The notes under the pieces were generated by a model. The model searched no databases, was not told the DNA's origin, and worked only from the letters and a program-made list of their open reading frames with translations. Of a stretch of DNA of 64,000 nt, positions 34,237 through 42,730 are shown one piece after another. A program made the translations under genes and the position numbers. How positions within the stretch are numbered: position 1 is the stretch's first letter; each line of letters starts with the position of its first letter. The DNA lies in the NCBI RefSeq assembly GCF_005771675.1, contig NZ_VAJM01000004.1, positions 124,001-188,000 on the forward strand, read 5' to 3'. This stretch comes from Hymenobacter jeollabukensis. Lineage in GTDB: Bacteria > Bacteroidota > Bacteroidia > Cytophagales > Hymenobacteraceae.

Positions 34237-35847
34237 CTATGTTGTCGTCTGGCTGTCTAGCCGATAATGCCGCGCCAACTCCGCAAACGCGGCCACCTGC
34301 TGCCGCTGCCAGGCTTCGTCGTGGCCCAGCTCGGCGGCCAGCAGCGCCGCCACGGCGGGCGCGGCGCGCACCGCCGCCGCCGCGTCGAGGAACAGCAGGC
34401 GCACGCGGCGGGCCAGCACGTCCTCCACGGTGCGGGCCAGCTCGTAGCGCGCCGCCCACACTACTTCGGCCCGCACAAACTCGGCCTCCGGTACCAGTCG
34501 CTGGCGCAGCTCCGGCCGCTCCCGCATCAGCTGCTGCAGGGCCGGCAGGTCGCGGCCGTACACGTATAGGTGGCTGCCGCGGTCGGCCTCGGTGGTGGGC
34601 CGGGCGCCGTGAATGGGCAGGCTGGCCGTCTGGCTGGGCTGCGGCGGCAGCTTGCCCAGGCGGATGGCTTGGTCCACGGTGTCCTCGCCCATGCGGCGGT
34701 AGGTGGTCCACTTGCCGCCGGTGATGGTGATGAGCCCCGCCGCCGACACCAGGATTTTGTGGCTGCGCGAAATTTCCTTGGTCTGGGACTGGCCGTTTTG
34801 CGGGGCCGCCAGGGGCCGCAGCCCGGCGAAGATGCTCAGCGCATCACTGCGCCGGGGCGTGTGGGCCAGGTAGCGGCCCGCCGTGCGCAGAATGAATTCG
34901 ATTTCCGCGTCCAGGGCCTGTGGCTCCGCGCTGGCCGTATCCAGCGGCGTATCGGTAGTGCCGAGTACCACGCGCCCGTGCCAGGGCACGGCAAACAGCA
35001 CACGGCCGTCGTCGGTGCTGGGAATCATCAGCGCGTCGTCGCCGGGCAGAAAGCGGCGGTCGACCACGATGTGCACGCCCTGGCTGGGCCGCACCAGCTT
35101 CGGGGCAGCGGGCTGGTCCATGCGCAGCACCTCGTCGACGAAGATGCCGGTGGCGTTGACCACGACTTTGGCTGCTAGCTCGTAGCTGCGGCCGGTTTCC
35201 GCGTCGGTGGCCCGCACGCCGCTGACTTGGCCCTGGGCATCCTTCAGCAGCCCCTGCACCGCGAAGTGGTTCAGCGCCGTGCCGCCGTGGTCGAGAATGG
35301 TCTGGGCTAGGTTCACGGCCAGGCGGGCGTCGTCGAACTGCCCGTCGTGGTAGAGCACGCCGCCGCGCAGGCCTGCCGGGCGCAGGTTGCCCAGGCGGCG
35401 CAGCGCTTCTTCGCGGCCGATGTGCACCGAAGCTCCTAAGCTGAGGCGGCCGGCCAGCAGGTCGTACAGCTTCAGCCCGAGGGTGTAGAACGGGCCGCCC
35501 CACCAGTTGTAATTCGGGATGATGAAAGCCTGGTTGCGGACCAGGTGTGGGGCATTTCGCAGGAGCAGGCCACGCTCGTGCAGGGCCTCGCGCACCAGGC
35601 CCACGTCGCCCTGGGCCAGGTAGCGCACCCCGCCGTGCACCAGCTTGGTGCTGCGGCTGCTGGTGCCCTTGGCGAAGTCGTCGCGCTCCAGCAGCAGCGT
35701 GCGGAAGCCCCGGCTCAGGCCATCGAGGGCCACGCCCAGCCCCGTAGCCCCGCCGCCGATGACGATAAGGTCCCAGCCGGGCTGGGCGGTGAGCTGCCCT
35801 AGCAGCGTGTCCCGCTGAAAGGCGGCAGGGGTGAGGGAAGGCGTCAT
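34237..35847 (-). CDS. glpD: Glycerol-3-phosphate dehydrogenase (FAD)
   Basis: 536 aa. The aerobic enzyme oxidises glycerol 3-phosphate to dihydroxyacetone phosphate at the membrane, passing electrons to quinone. FAD-binding motif DLIVIGGGATGLGVALDGLS (about 26-45) followed by the GlpD signature TSSRSTKLVHGGVRYLAQGD; VVNATGIFVDEVL; PWHGRVVLGTTDTP; and AGLITITGGKWTTYRRMGED near residue 395; then the C-terminal cap domain with the helical ARYELARTVEDVLARR. Standard length. It works with GlpK. The stop codon is one base from a GTCATCCTGAGC element, suggesting that the element inserted at the gene's 3' edge. Confidence 0.96.
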   Translation of the reverse strand: MTPSLTPAAFQRDTLLGQLTAQPGWDLIVIGGGATGLGVALDGLSRGFRTLLLERDDFAKGTSSRSTKLVHGGVRYLAQGDVGLVREALHERGLLLRNAPHLVRNQAFIIPNYNWWGGPFYTLGLKLYDLLAGRLSLGASVHIGREEALRRLGNLRPAGLRGGVLYHDGQFDDARLAVNLAQTILDHGGTALNHFAVQGLLKDAQGQVSGVRATDAETGRSYELAAKVVVNATGIFVDEVLRMDQPAAPKLVRPSQGVHIVVDRRFLPGDDALMIPSTDDGRVLFAVPWHGRVVLGTTDTPLDTASAEPQALDAEIEFILRTAGRYLAHTPRRSDALSIFAGLRPLAAPQNGQSQTKEISRSHKILVSAAGLITITGGKWTTYRRMGEDTVDQAIRLGKLPPQPSQTASLPIHGARPTTEADRGSHLYVYGRDLPALQQLMRERPELRQRLVPEAEFVRAEVVWAARYELARTVEDVLARRVRLLFLDAAAAVRAAPAVAALLAAELGHDEAWQRQQVAAFAELARHYRLDSQTTT

Positions 35848-35944
35848 AGGGGCGGCGAAATCGAACGTCAGGCCCTACAACGGTAAAATCGGTGCCGTGG
35901 CTGCCGCAAAAGAACCCGTACTAGGCAACAGGGCCACTGAACCA

Positions 35945-36017
35945 GGCATAGGCGGGGGCGCAGCGGCATGGTGAAAATTCAGATTGCGGGAATGATTATG
36001 GCATAGGCGGGGGCGCA
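35945..36017. repeat. Short direct repeat upstream of a lipoprotein gene
   Basis: GGCATAGGCGGGGGCGCA (18 bp) occurs at 35945-35962 and again at 36000-36017, 55 bp apart. It lies between glpD and the divergent lipoprotein gene at 36080 and could be an operator or a remnant of a duplication. Confidence 0.55.
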
Positions 36018-36079
36018 AGGTTGTATGTTCGTCGTATCTAGGTGCCCACTGCCGCCCATGCGGTCCAATTCCATCGTTT

Positions 36080-36823
36080 ATGAAGTCAATTCGTTACGGC
36101 TGGGCCGCGAGCCTGGCGGCCCTCACGTCGGGCTGCGCCGTGTACGCCCCGCTGATTCCGGCCACGCCGCTGCTGGAGCACGCCGGCGAAGTGGAACTGC
36201 AGGCCGGCGTGCACACGCCCTCGGCCGTGACGGGCAGCGTGAGCTACTCGCCGCTGCCGCACCTGCTGCTCACGGCCACCGGCGCCACCAACCTGAACCG
36301 CGGCGACACCACCTACTTCCGCTACCGGCACGCCGAAGTGGGCGCGGGCTACTACACCGTGCTGGGCAGCCGCACCTACCTGGGGCTGCTGGGCGGCTAC
36401 GGGCGCACCCACAGCAGCCGCGGCTACCTGGAGCTGGGCTCGGGCTTTCTGTTTTTTCCGGCAAGAAACCCGCTGCACTACGAAGCCCGCTACCACCGCT
36501 ATTTCGCCCAGGCCTACCTGGCCTCAATGGGCAACGAGGTGGTGAGCTGGGGCGGCACCCTGCGCGCTACTGCCGTCGACTTCAGCCGCCTGACCCGTAA
36601 CGATGAGCCCGTAACCCAGGCGGCCCGCGTGTACCTCGAGCCCAGCGCGTTTGTACGCATTGGCCGGTCGACTTCGCCCTGGCAGGGCTTCACGGCCATG
36701 GGCTGGTCGGTGCCGCTGCGCACCCAGCGCCTCGGCAGCGACCCTACCCTCTCGCTGCACGCCCTGCTGCTGAGCGGCGGCGTGGTGCTGCGCCCGAAGT
36801 GGCTGGGCCAGGGCAATGAATAA
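36080..36823 (+). CDS. Lipoprotein, small barrel-like family (member 2)
   Basis: 247 aa. N-terminus MKSIRYGWAASLAALTSGCA with lipidation Cys 19, then VYAPLIPATPLLEHAGEVEL, which matches member 1 (C-x-VYAP-x-x-P...GE-E). The strand SYSPLPHLLLTATGATNL is closely repeated in member 3 (YSPLPHVLLRAAAGGNPL). Barrel-like strands continue to the end (LHALLLSGGVVLRPKWLG). The tandem neighbour at 36919 runs in the same direction. Location: outer membrane or periplasm. Function unknown. Confidence 0.78.
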   Translation: MKSIRYGWAASLAALTSGCAVYAPLIPATPLLEHAGEVELQAGVHTPSAVTGSVSYSPLPHLLLTATGATNLNRGDTTYFRYRHAEVGAGYYTVLGSRTYLGLLGGYGRTHSSRGYLELGSGFLFFPARNPLHYEARYHRYFAQAYLASMGNEVVSWGGTLRATAVDFSRLTRNDEPVTQAARVYLEPSAFVRIGRSTSPWQGFTAMGWSVPLRTQRLGSDPTLSLHALLLSGGVVLRPKWLGQGNE

Positions 36824-36918
36824 TAGTTGCTTGTATTGTTACTATTCGACCTGGTTATACAACCAACGCATTAGTCAACGACTCCGGTAAGTAGCGCTGA
36901 TTTATCCAAACCCCGCCG

Positions 36919-37713
36919 ATGCAGCTACTACTACGCTTATCCGGTCTCACGCTGCTGACGCTGCCCGTGGGCTGCACCATTTATACCCCGTTGCAGCCAC
37001 CCGCGCCGGTTATTCAGCGGCAGCACGAAGCCGAAATCAGCGGCGGCATGCGGCTATCGGGCCACGTTGAAGCGGCGGTGGCTTACTCGCCGCTGCCGCA
37101 CGTATTGCTGCGGGCCGCTGCCGGTGGCAATCCTCTCGTGCACATGAGCCCCGACACCGTACGGTTTCGGGTACGTCAGCGCGAGGTGGCCGCCGGTACA
37201 TATTGGCTGGTGAATCCGCAGTGGCTGGTGGGTGGACTAGGCGGCGTGGGCTGGGGTGAAGGAACGCATTGGTACACCCGCCACAGCGCGCCGGGCTTGC
37301 TCAATTTTCGGCCCGATTCGCTGTGGTCTTACCGCTACGAGGCCCGGTACCGTCGAACCTTTGGGGAGGTGTACGTACACCGGCTGGGAGGGGAGTTGTT
37401 CAGCTTTGGCGGCGCTTACCGGCTGAATGCCGTGCGGTTTACCCGGTTCACGAACGACGGCGTAGCCACCGGTTTTCAGCGGACGTGGCGCCACGAGCCG
37501 CAAATATTCGTGCGCTACGGCGGCCAGCGCCGCGAGCGGGGCGGGTGGCTGGCATTTCAGCTCTCCTCGGGGCTGTCGTGGGATGCCCGCTACCGAAAAC
37601 CAGCCGGCCGCGCCGGCAACCGCGACGCCGTGGAGCCCCGGCAGGGCGGGCTTTACACCACCTTCAGCGTGATTCTGCGGCCGCATTACTTCTGGCTGCG
37701 CCAGCGCGACTAA
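36919..37713 (+). CDS. Lipoprotein, small barrel-like family (member 3)
   Basis: 264 aa. The N-terminus MQLLLRLSGLTLLTLPVGCT has a weaker lipobox (PVGC) but is followed by IYTPLQPPAPVIQRQHEAEI, the family signature, and then AYSPLPHVLLRAAAGG as in member 2. Strands WSYRYEARYRRTFGEVYVHR and YTTFSVILRPHYFWL end it; the last matches VVLRPKW in member 2. It is a tandem paralogue of the 36080 gene, probably from a local duplication. Unknown function. Confidence 0.76.
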   Translation: MQLLLRLSGLTLLTLPVGCTIYTPLQPPAPVIQRQHEAEISGGMRLSGHVEAAVAYSPLPHVLLRAAAGGNPLVHMSPDTVRFRVRQREVAAGTYWLVNPQWLVGGLGGVGWGEGTHWYTRHSAPGLLNFRPDSLWSYRYEARYRRTFGEVYVHRLGGELFSFGGAYRLNAVRFTRFTNDGVATGFQRTWRHEPQIFVRYGGQRRERGGWLAFQLSSGLSWDARYRKPAGRAGNRDAVEPRQGGLYTTFSVILRPHYFWLRQRD

Positions 37714-37722
37714 GCCGCGCCC

Positions 37723-38496
37723 TCAGCGCCCCAGCGCCAGCCCGATGCGCAGGTTCAGGCGCAGCCGAAACGCCAGCTGTTCGAGGCTGGCCGTGGGGTC
37801 GGGGGTGAGCAGGAAGGGAATGCCGAGGTTGAAATCGACGAAGCCGTAGGGGCCCAGGCGGCGCTGCAGGCCGTACTGCAGCATGGCCGTGGCCCGCGCC
37901 ACCTGCCCCGACTCGTAGTAGTTGTAGAACGGCGAAAGGTTGGAGAAGCGGCCCAAACCCGCGCCCAGGCCCACGGCCACGTAGTTGGCCGAGAAATTAC
38001 TGGCACTTTTACCCTTGCGGATGCGCTGGTTCAGGTTGTAGTAATAACGGCCGGCCACCTGCACCCGGGCCGTCAGCACGGTGCGCATCCGCTGGTCGAG
38101 CGAGTCGCGGTAGTAGCGGAACACGTCGGGGCTCACCTCGCCCAGCACCGACCACTCCGTGCCGATTTTCCGCTCGTAGGCCAGGTGCGCGCCGTAGCGC
38201 ACCCGGAAATAGGAGCCCTGGTTGTCGAATCCGAACCCGAAATTGTTCAGCCCTAGCTTCCACAGCTGCCGTTCTTCCACCTGCAGGCGCGTGAGGCGGG
38301 TGTAGGCGTTTTGGGGTGACTTGCCCACGGGCGGACCCAGTGGGGCCGGCATGGTTTCCTCGTCGTAGCTGATGCGCGAGGAGTCGGCGGCGGGCTTGGT
38401 CTGGGCCCGGGCCGCCGCGCTGCCCAGCAGCAGAAGCAACAGCAGCCAGGTAGCGCCGTACCAGGGGCGAAAGGCAGAGCGTAAGCAAGTCAGCAT
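37723..38496 (-). CDS. Outer-membrane barrel-like protein, last gene of the sigma-factor operon
   Basis: 257 aa with a strong signal peptide (ATWLLLLLLLGSAAARAQ). The mature part has regular amphipathic strands (NNFGFGFDNQGSYFRVRYGA, LAYERKIGTEWSVLGEVSPD, VQVAGRYYYNLNQRI, ANYVAVGLGAGLGRFSNLSP, FVDFNLGIPFLLTPD) and ends LRLNLRIGLALGR, as in outer-membrane barrels. It is 15 bp downstream of the 38512 gene in the same direction and so closes the sigma/regulator operon. It may be the target or effector of that regulon (inference). Confidence 0.78.
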   Translation of the reverse strand: MLTCLRSAFRPWYGATWLLLLLLLGSAAARAQTKPAADSSRISYDEETMPAPLGPPVGKSPQNAYTRLTRLQVEERQLWKLGLNNFGFGFDNQGSYFRVRYGAHLAYERKIGTEWSVLGEVSPDVFRYYRDSLDQRMRTVLTARVQVAGRYYYNLNQRIRKGKSASNFSANYVAVGLGAGLGRFSNLSPFYNYYESGQVARATAMLQYGLQRRLGPYGFVDFNLGIPFLLTPDPTASLEQLAFRLRLNLRIGLALGR

Positions 38497-38511
38497 AGCG
38501 CAGAAGCGGAG

Positions 38512-39453
38512 TCATCGTTTGATGATGAGCGGAGGGGCCTGGAGCGTAACCGGGGCCAGGGACGTCACGGCCCGGATTAGTGGTAAGCGGCCATTCGAGC
38601 TGGTGCGCAGCGTCTGCTGGTTGCCCTGCCGGCGCACCTGCCCGCTCAGGGCGGGCGGCACCGTGAGGGTGCTGCGGCTGGTGCTCAGCACGTAGTCGAA
38701 CTGGTCGGGGTGGGCCACGGTCAGCTTCACCTCGGTACGTTCCGCGTCGATGGTGGCCGAGCGCAGCTCCGCGGTGGGCTCCAAGGTCACGCTGCCGAAG
38801 CGGTTACGGATGGCGTAGCTGCCGCCGGCGGCCTGCAGGTTCACGGCCGAGCGGTCGGCGTTGCAGCTCAGGGCCAGGTTGGTGTTCGTGCCGTTGATAT
38901 CGGCCAAACGGACGTTGACGAGCAGGCTGCCGCGCAGGTCCTGCAGGGTTACCTGCCCGAAATCCTGCTCCAGCTGCTGCCGGCCCGTCAGGCCCGTCAG
39001 CGTGGTGTGGCCGTAGGCATTGACCACTTCCAGGGCGTTGTCGGCGGGCATGAGCACGGTGTACTCGGCGCGCAGGTCGCTCTGCACGGCCGGCGCGCCG
39101 GGCGTCACGGCGAAGTAGTTCACCAGCTCGATGAGCGTGCCCGTCTTCTCAATCTGGTAGCGGGCCACCGGCAGGTCTTTTTCGGCCACGTCGCGCTCGG
39201 GGTGGCGCGACACGAGGCGCAGCACCACCCGCAGCGTGGGCTTGTCCCAGGCCTGCACCCGCAGCGTGGCTTTTTCGGCCCGGATGCGCACCAGCGTACT
39301 CACCGGGCAGGCCAGCGTCTGCTCCACGGTGCGCGCCACCACCTGCACTTTCACCTGGGCGCGGGCACCGCCGGCCAGCCCGGCCAGCAGGTACAGCGTC
39401 AGCAGCCAGGCCCCGAGCCCGGCGCCGCGCCCTGCCCGTAGCAAGTTCCTCAT
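38512..39453 (-). CDS. Secreted beta-helix-like protein (DUF4097-type), in sigma-factor operon
   Basis: 313 aa from ATG 39453, whose ATGA overlaps the stop of the upstream gene, so translation is likely coupled. After MRNLLRAGRGAGLG the signal AWLLTLYLLAGLAGGARAQ is clear. The mature protein repeats short strands with G-x-[VL]-x-[LV] spacing (ALEVVNAYGHTTLTGLTG, DFGQVTLQDLRGSLLVNVR, NRFGSVTLEPTAEL, IDAERTEVKLTV), the pattern of DUF4097/DUF2807 putative adhesins, which commonly accompany sigma/anti-sigma pairs in Bacteroidota. Probably periplasmic or surface. Exact role unknown. Confidence 0.78.
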   Translation of the reverse strand: MRNLLRAGRGAGLGAWLLTLYLLAGLAGGARAQVKVQVVARTVEQTLACPVSTLVRIRAEKATLRVQAWDKPTLRVVLRLVSRHPERDVAEKDLPVARYQIEKTGTLIELVNYFAVTPGAPAVQSDLRAEYTVLMPADNALEVVNAYGHTTLTGLTGRQQLEQDFGQVTLQDLRGSLLVNVRLADINGTNTNLALSCNADRSAVNLQAAGGSYAIRNRFGSVTLEPTAELRSATIDAERTEVKLTVAHPDQFDYVLSTSRSTLTVPPALSGQVRRQGNQQTLRTSSNGRLPLIRAVTSLAPVTLQAPPLIIKR

Positions 39454-40277
39454 GAGATAAGCAGCTGAATCAGCTCGCGGGTGACGGTGGCCTTCTGCGT
39501 GGTCACGCGGGCCTGGTTCTGCTCCAGCTCGGGTGAAGTGCCGAAGCGCTTCGCATCCTTTTGCAGGCGCTGCTCCTCGGCTTCCAGCTCGGCCAGCTCG
39601 GTGCGCAGCTCCTGAAACTCCGTCGTCTGGCACACGGTGGGCAGCGAGGTGCAGTGCGCGTCAATGAAGGCCACGCCCTGAGCCTGCAGCGGGTCGAAGG
39701 CCGTGCCGACGAAGGTGGCCGTGGCAGCCTGATCGGTGGGCAGCACTTCCTCGCCGTAGCTGATGGTTTCGGTAGCGGCGGCGGGTTCGGGCGCGGCGGT
39801 GCTCACGCGGGCCACGGCGGCCGGGGCGGCCACGGGCAGCGGGCGCTGCCACCACACCACGGCCAGCACCAGCACCGCCGCGGCGGCCGTGGTGGCCCAG
39901 TGCCAGGGCTGCGTCAGCCAGCGGTGCGTCACGCCGGGCTGCTGCAGCGGTGCCGCCGGTTCGGCTGGCATTTCGGCGGCCGGCGCTGCGTGCAGCGGCA
40001 CGATGTCGGCTTCGGCTTCCGCGGCCGGATGGAGGCTAAACGGGGCCGGGGCGGCGGCTTCGTGGTCGAGGCGGCCTACGATGACGGCCCACAGGTCGTC
40101 GTCGGGCTCGTGGGCGGGCAGTTCGGGCAGGGCGCGGCTCACCGCCGCGTCGGTATCGATGTGGGCGCTGATGCGCGTCCAGAGCGCGTCGTCGGGCTCG
40201 TGCTGGGGCATGCTGTGCAGAGCCCGCCGCAGGTGCTCCTGGCCGGGTTCGGCGGGCAGGTCGGGGAAGTGGCTCAT
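39450..40277 (-). CDS. Single-pass membrane protein, probable anti-sigma-type regulator
   Basis: 275 aa from ATG 40277, overlapping the sigma-factor stop by ATGA. The N-terminal half is cytoplasmic-like and carries two copies of a motif (PQHEPDDALWTRISAHID and PAHEPDDDLWAVIVGRLD, about residues 24-70). One membrane segment follows (ATTAAAAVLVLAVVWW, about 120-137), then a periplasmic-like region (ETISYGEEVLPTD) with a C-terminal coiled coil (FQELRTELAELEAEEQRL). Gene order sigma then membrane protein, with coupled translation, is classic for sigma/anti-sigma pairs. No zinc-binding HxxxCxxC motif is present, so it is not a typical ZAS anti-sigma factor. Assignment rests mainly on context. Confidence 0.7.
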   Translation of the reverse strand: MSHFPDLPAEPGQEHLRRALHSMPQHEPDDALWTRISAHIDTDAAVSRALPELPAHEPDDDLWAVIVGRLDHEAAAPAPFSLHPAAEAEADIVPLHAAPAAEMPAEPAAPLQQPGVTHRWLTQPWHWATTAAAAVLVLAVVWWQRPLPVAAPAAVARVSTAAPEPAAATETISYGEEVLPTDQAATATFVGTAFDPLQAQGVAFIDAHCTSLPTVCQTTEFQELRTELAELEAEEQRLQKDAKRFGTSPELEQNQARVTTQKATVTRELIQLLIS

Positions 40278-40822
40278 GCGTACAAATGGTGGAGTTTGAC
40301 TTGCAGCATCTTCTTGGCGTGGAAGAGCTGCGACTTGCTGGTGCCCTCCGAAATGCCGAGCAGCTCGGCCACTTCGCGGTGCATGTAGCCCTCGACTTCG
40401 ATCAGGCAGAACACCGCCCGGTAGCCAGCCGGCAGCTCGCCAATGGCTTTTTCGAGGGCTTCGCCCGTAAGGTTGTCGTGCCAAGCCACCAGCGGCTCGG
40501 GGTGGCGCTCCTGGTCGTATACTTCCATGCGCTGCTCGCGCCGGAGCACGCGCAGGGCGCTGCGCACCACGATGGTCTTGATCCAGGCGCCCAAGGCCGA
40601 TTCGCCCCGAAAGCTCTCAATCTGCCGAAACACGTCGACAAAGGCCTCCTGCAGCGCGTCCTGGGCCAGGTCCCGGTCGCGCAGGATGCGCAGGGCCGAG
40701 GAAAACATGGCCGATTTGTAGCGCTGGTAGAGGCGGTACTGCGAGGCGCGGTCCTGCGCCCGGCAGCCGGCCAGCAGCAGTTGTTCTTCGGTAGGGGCGT
40801 CGGAGGCGGGCAAGGGAATCAC
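40274..40822 (-). CDS. ECF-type RNA polymerase sigma factor
   Basis: 182 aa, typical length. Region 2 (residues 25-95): LYQRYKSAMFSSALRILRD, LAQDALQEAFVDVFRQIESF and ALGAWIKTIVVRSALRVLRR. Region 4 (about 125-180): LPAGYRAVFCLIEVEGYMHR then EVAELLGISEGTSKSQLFHA + KKML, the helix-turn-helix that binds the -35 element. First gene of a run of four translationally linked or closely spaced genes (sigma, membrane regulator, secreted beta-helix, barrel). A box-like AACCTTTG on the minus strand lies at 40861-40868. Likely responds to an envelope signal. Confidence 0.93.
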   Translation of the reverse strand: MIPLPASDAPTEEQLLLAGCRAQDRASQYRLYQRYKSAMFSSALRILRDRDLAQDALQEAFVDVFRQIESFRGESALGAWIKTIVVRSALRVLRREQRMEVYDQERHPEPLVAWHDNLTGEALEKAIGELPAGYRAVFCLIEVEGYMHREVAELLGISEGTSKSQLFHAKKMLQVKLHHLYA

Positions 40823-40921
40823 GGCAGACGGGCTTTGGCTGAATGTGACGTCCGGCCGGGCAAAGGTTGGCTGCCGGTGGAAAAATTACTATCACATCAT
40901 CGGGGGAGCAGTGCATCAGAC

Positions 40922-41200
40922 GGTCATCCTGAGCGCAGCGAAGGACCTTCCTCCCACCCCGCACCGCCGCTGCTGACGAAGTGCAAACACTTTTTTTAGG
41001 GTGTATGGATGGCAAGTAAAGAGGGCGTCAGTACATCATTTTTCGGTTACCGTCCACAGATGCTGGTAAAGCAAAAGCGCCGTCACCAACGTCAGGGCGT
41101 CGGTGACGGCGCTTCGTCGTTCTGCTGATTAGCGTCCGGACATTGGCATCAGCGGCGGTGCAGGGCTTGAGGAAGGTCCTTCGCTGCGCTCAGGATGACC
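40922..41200. mobile_element. Dispersed inverted-repeat element, GTCATCCTGAGC type
   Basis: It starts GGTCATCCTGAGCGCAGCGA (40922) and ends GCTCAGGATGACC (41200); both arms share AAGGACCTTCCTC in inverse orientation, and both contain CACCGCCGCTG/CAGCGGCGGTG. An inner hairpin, AAGCGCCGTCACC (41075-41087) with GGTGACGGCGCTT (41102-41114), lies in the middle. It ends 12 bp from the stop of the next gene. Confidence 0.78.
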
Positions 41201-41212
41201 GTTCTTTAGCGT

Positions 41213-42619
41213 CTACGTCTTCGGCTTCTGCAGCTTGGCAAAAACATTATTCAGCGCCTCGGCCCAGGTGGGGTGGGCCAGCACCATGTTCTGCAGCTGC
41301 TGGTACTTCAGCCGCCCGGCCATGGCAATCTGCAGCATACTCATGATTTCGCCGCCTTGCTCGCTGAGCACGGCCGCGCCCAGCAGCCGGTCATCTTCGC
41401 CGACGAGCACCTTCAGAAAGCCGGCCGGGGCCTCCGTTTCGCGGGCCCGCCCGATGTGGTACACCGGCAGCTTGCCCACGCGGTAGGTCACGCCCTGCGC
41501 CGCGGCGTCCTTTTCGGAGAGGCCCACGCGCCCCAGCTGCGGCTCCGTAAATACCACGTAGGGCAGCGGCCGCGCGGTCGTGCGCCGCCGCCGGCCGTGC
41601 AGCAGCCGGTCGCGCACGATGCGGTAGTCGTCGTAGCTGATGTGGGTGAACTGCGGGCCGCCCTTCACGTCGCCCAGCGCGTACACGCCGCGCACGCCGG
41701 TGCGCAGCTCGTCGTCGGCCCGGATGTAGCCGTGCTCGTCGGTGTCGATGCCGGCCAGGTCCAGGCCCAGCGACTCGGTATTGGGCTGCCGGCCCACGGC
41801 CACCAGCAGGTGGGAGCCGCGCAGGCGCCGCTCGCCCTGCCGCGTATCGGCCGTGAGCGTAAGCGTGCCATCGGCCCCGCGCGACACCCGCCGGGCCCGG
41901 GCGCCGAGCACGAACTCGATGCCCTCGGCTTCCAGCAGCCGCTGCAATTCCAGCTGCACGTCCTCGTCCTCGCGGCTCATGATGCGGGTTTCGGTGTCGA
42001 CAATGGTCACGCGCGCGCCGAAGCGGCGGTACATCTGCCCGAACTCCACCCCGATGTAGCTGCCGCCGAGAATGATCAGATGCTCGGGCAGCTCGGGTAG
42101 GTCCAGCAGCGTTTCGTTGGTCAGCGCGCCCACCTCGCGGATACCCTCAATATCGGGCCAGGCCGCCACCGTGCCGGTGTTGATGAAGATGAGCGGGGCC
42201 GTGAGCCGTCGGGCCTCGATTTCGCGGTTGGGCGCCAGCAGCAGCGTGCGCGGCCCCACAAACGCGGCGTGGCCGTGCAGCACCGTAATGCCCGGGTGCT
42301 CCAGCGTCAGGTTTTTGCGAATACCCTCGCGGTGCAGCTCCACCAGGCGGTTTTTGCGGCCGATGACGGCGGGCATGTCCACCTCCGGCGCGGGCACGCG
42401 CAGGCCCAGCGCCCCGGCCGTGCGGATGGCGTGGGCGCGGTGCGCGGCCGCCAGCAGGGCCTTGGTGGGCGAGCAGCCGTAGTTGATGCAGGAGCCGCCG
42501 AGGTAGCGGCTTTCGATGAGGGCCACGCGGCGGCCGGCGTCGGCCAGGGCGTAAGCCAGCGGGTTGCCGGCCTGGCCCGAGCCGATGATGATAGCGTCGA
42601 AACGCTCGGATTCCGTCAT
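41213..42619 (-). CDS. FAD/NAD-dependent disulfide oxidoreductase (mercuric reductase-like)
   Basis: 468 aa from ATG 42619; the 20 codons upstream are unlike protein. Class I pyridine nucleotide-disulfide oxidoreductase: FAD motif DAIIIGSGQAGNPLAYALAD, redox-active cysteines in GGSCINYGCSPTKALL (CxxxxC), NAD motif LIILGGSYIGVEFGQMYRRF, second FAD motif VYALGDVKGGPQFTH, and the C-terminal dimer domain with HPTWAEALN carrying the catalytic-type His. The NYGC variant in place of NVGC and the missing N-terminal metal-binding domain fit the mercuric reductase-like group found in many bacteria without mercury genes. Real substrate unknown. Confidence 0.92.
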   Translation of the reverse strand: MTESERFDAIIIGSGQAGNPLAYALADAGRRVALIESRYLGGSCINYGCSPTKALLAAAHRAHAIRTAGALGLRVPAPEVDMPAVIGRKNRLVELHREGIRKNLTLEHPGITVLHGHAAFVGPRTLLLAPNREIEARRLTAPLIFINTGTVAAWPDIEGIREVGALTNETLLDLPELPEHLIILGGSYIGVEFGQMYRRFGARVTIVDTETRIMSREDEDVQLELQRLLEAEGIEFVLGARARRVSRGADGTLTLTADTRQGERRLRGSHLLVAVGRQPNTESLGLDLAGIDTDEHGYIRADDELRTGVRGVYALGDVKGGPQFTHISYDDYRIVRDRLLHGRRRRTTARPLPYVVFTEPQLGRVGLSEKDAAAQGVTYRVGKLPVYHIGRARETEAPAGFLKVLVGEDDRLLGAAVLSEQGGEIMSMLQIAMAGRLKYQQLQNMVLAHPTWAEALNNVFAKLQKPKT

Positions 42620-42730
42620 ATTGGGGTGTGGTTGGGCCGAGGTTACCCCGCGGGGCGCTTGCGGCCCCCGGCCCTGCATACAACGAAACGCCGCTTCGGG
42701 CGTTGCTTACCCTTCACATCCGCAGTTTTC

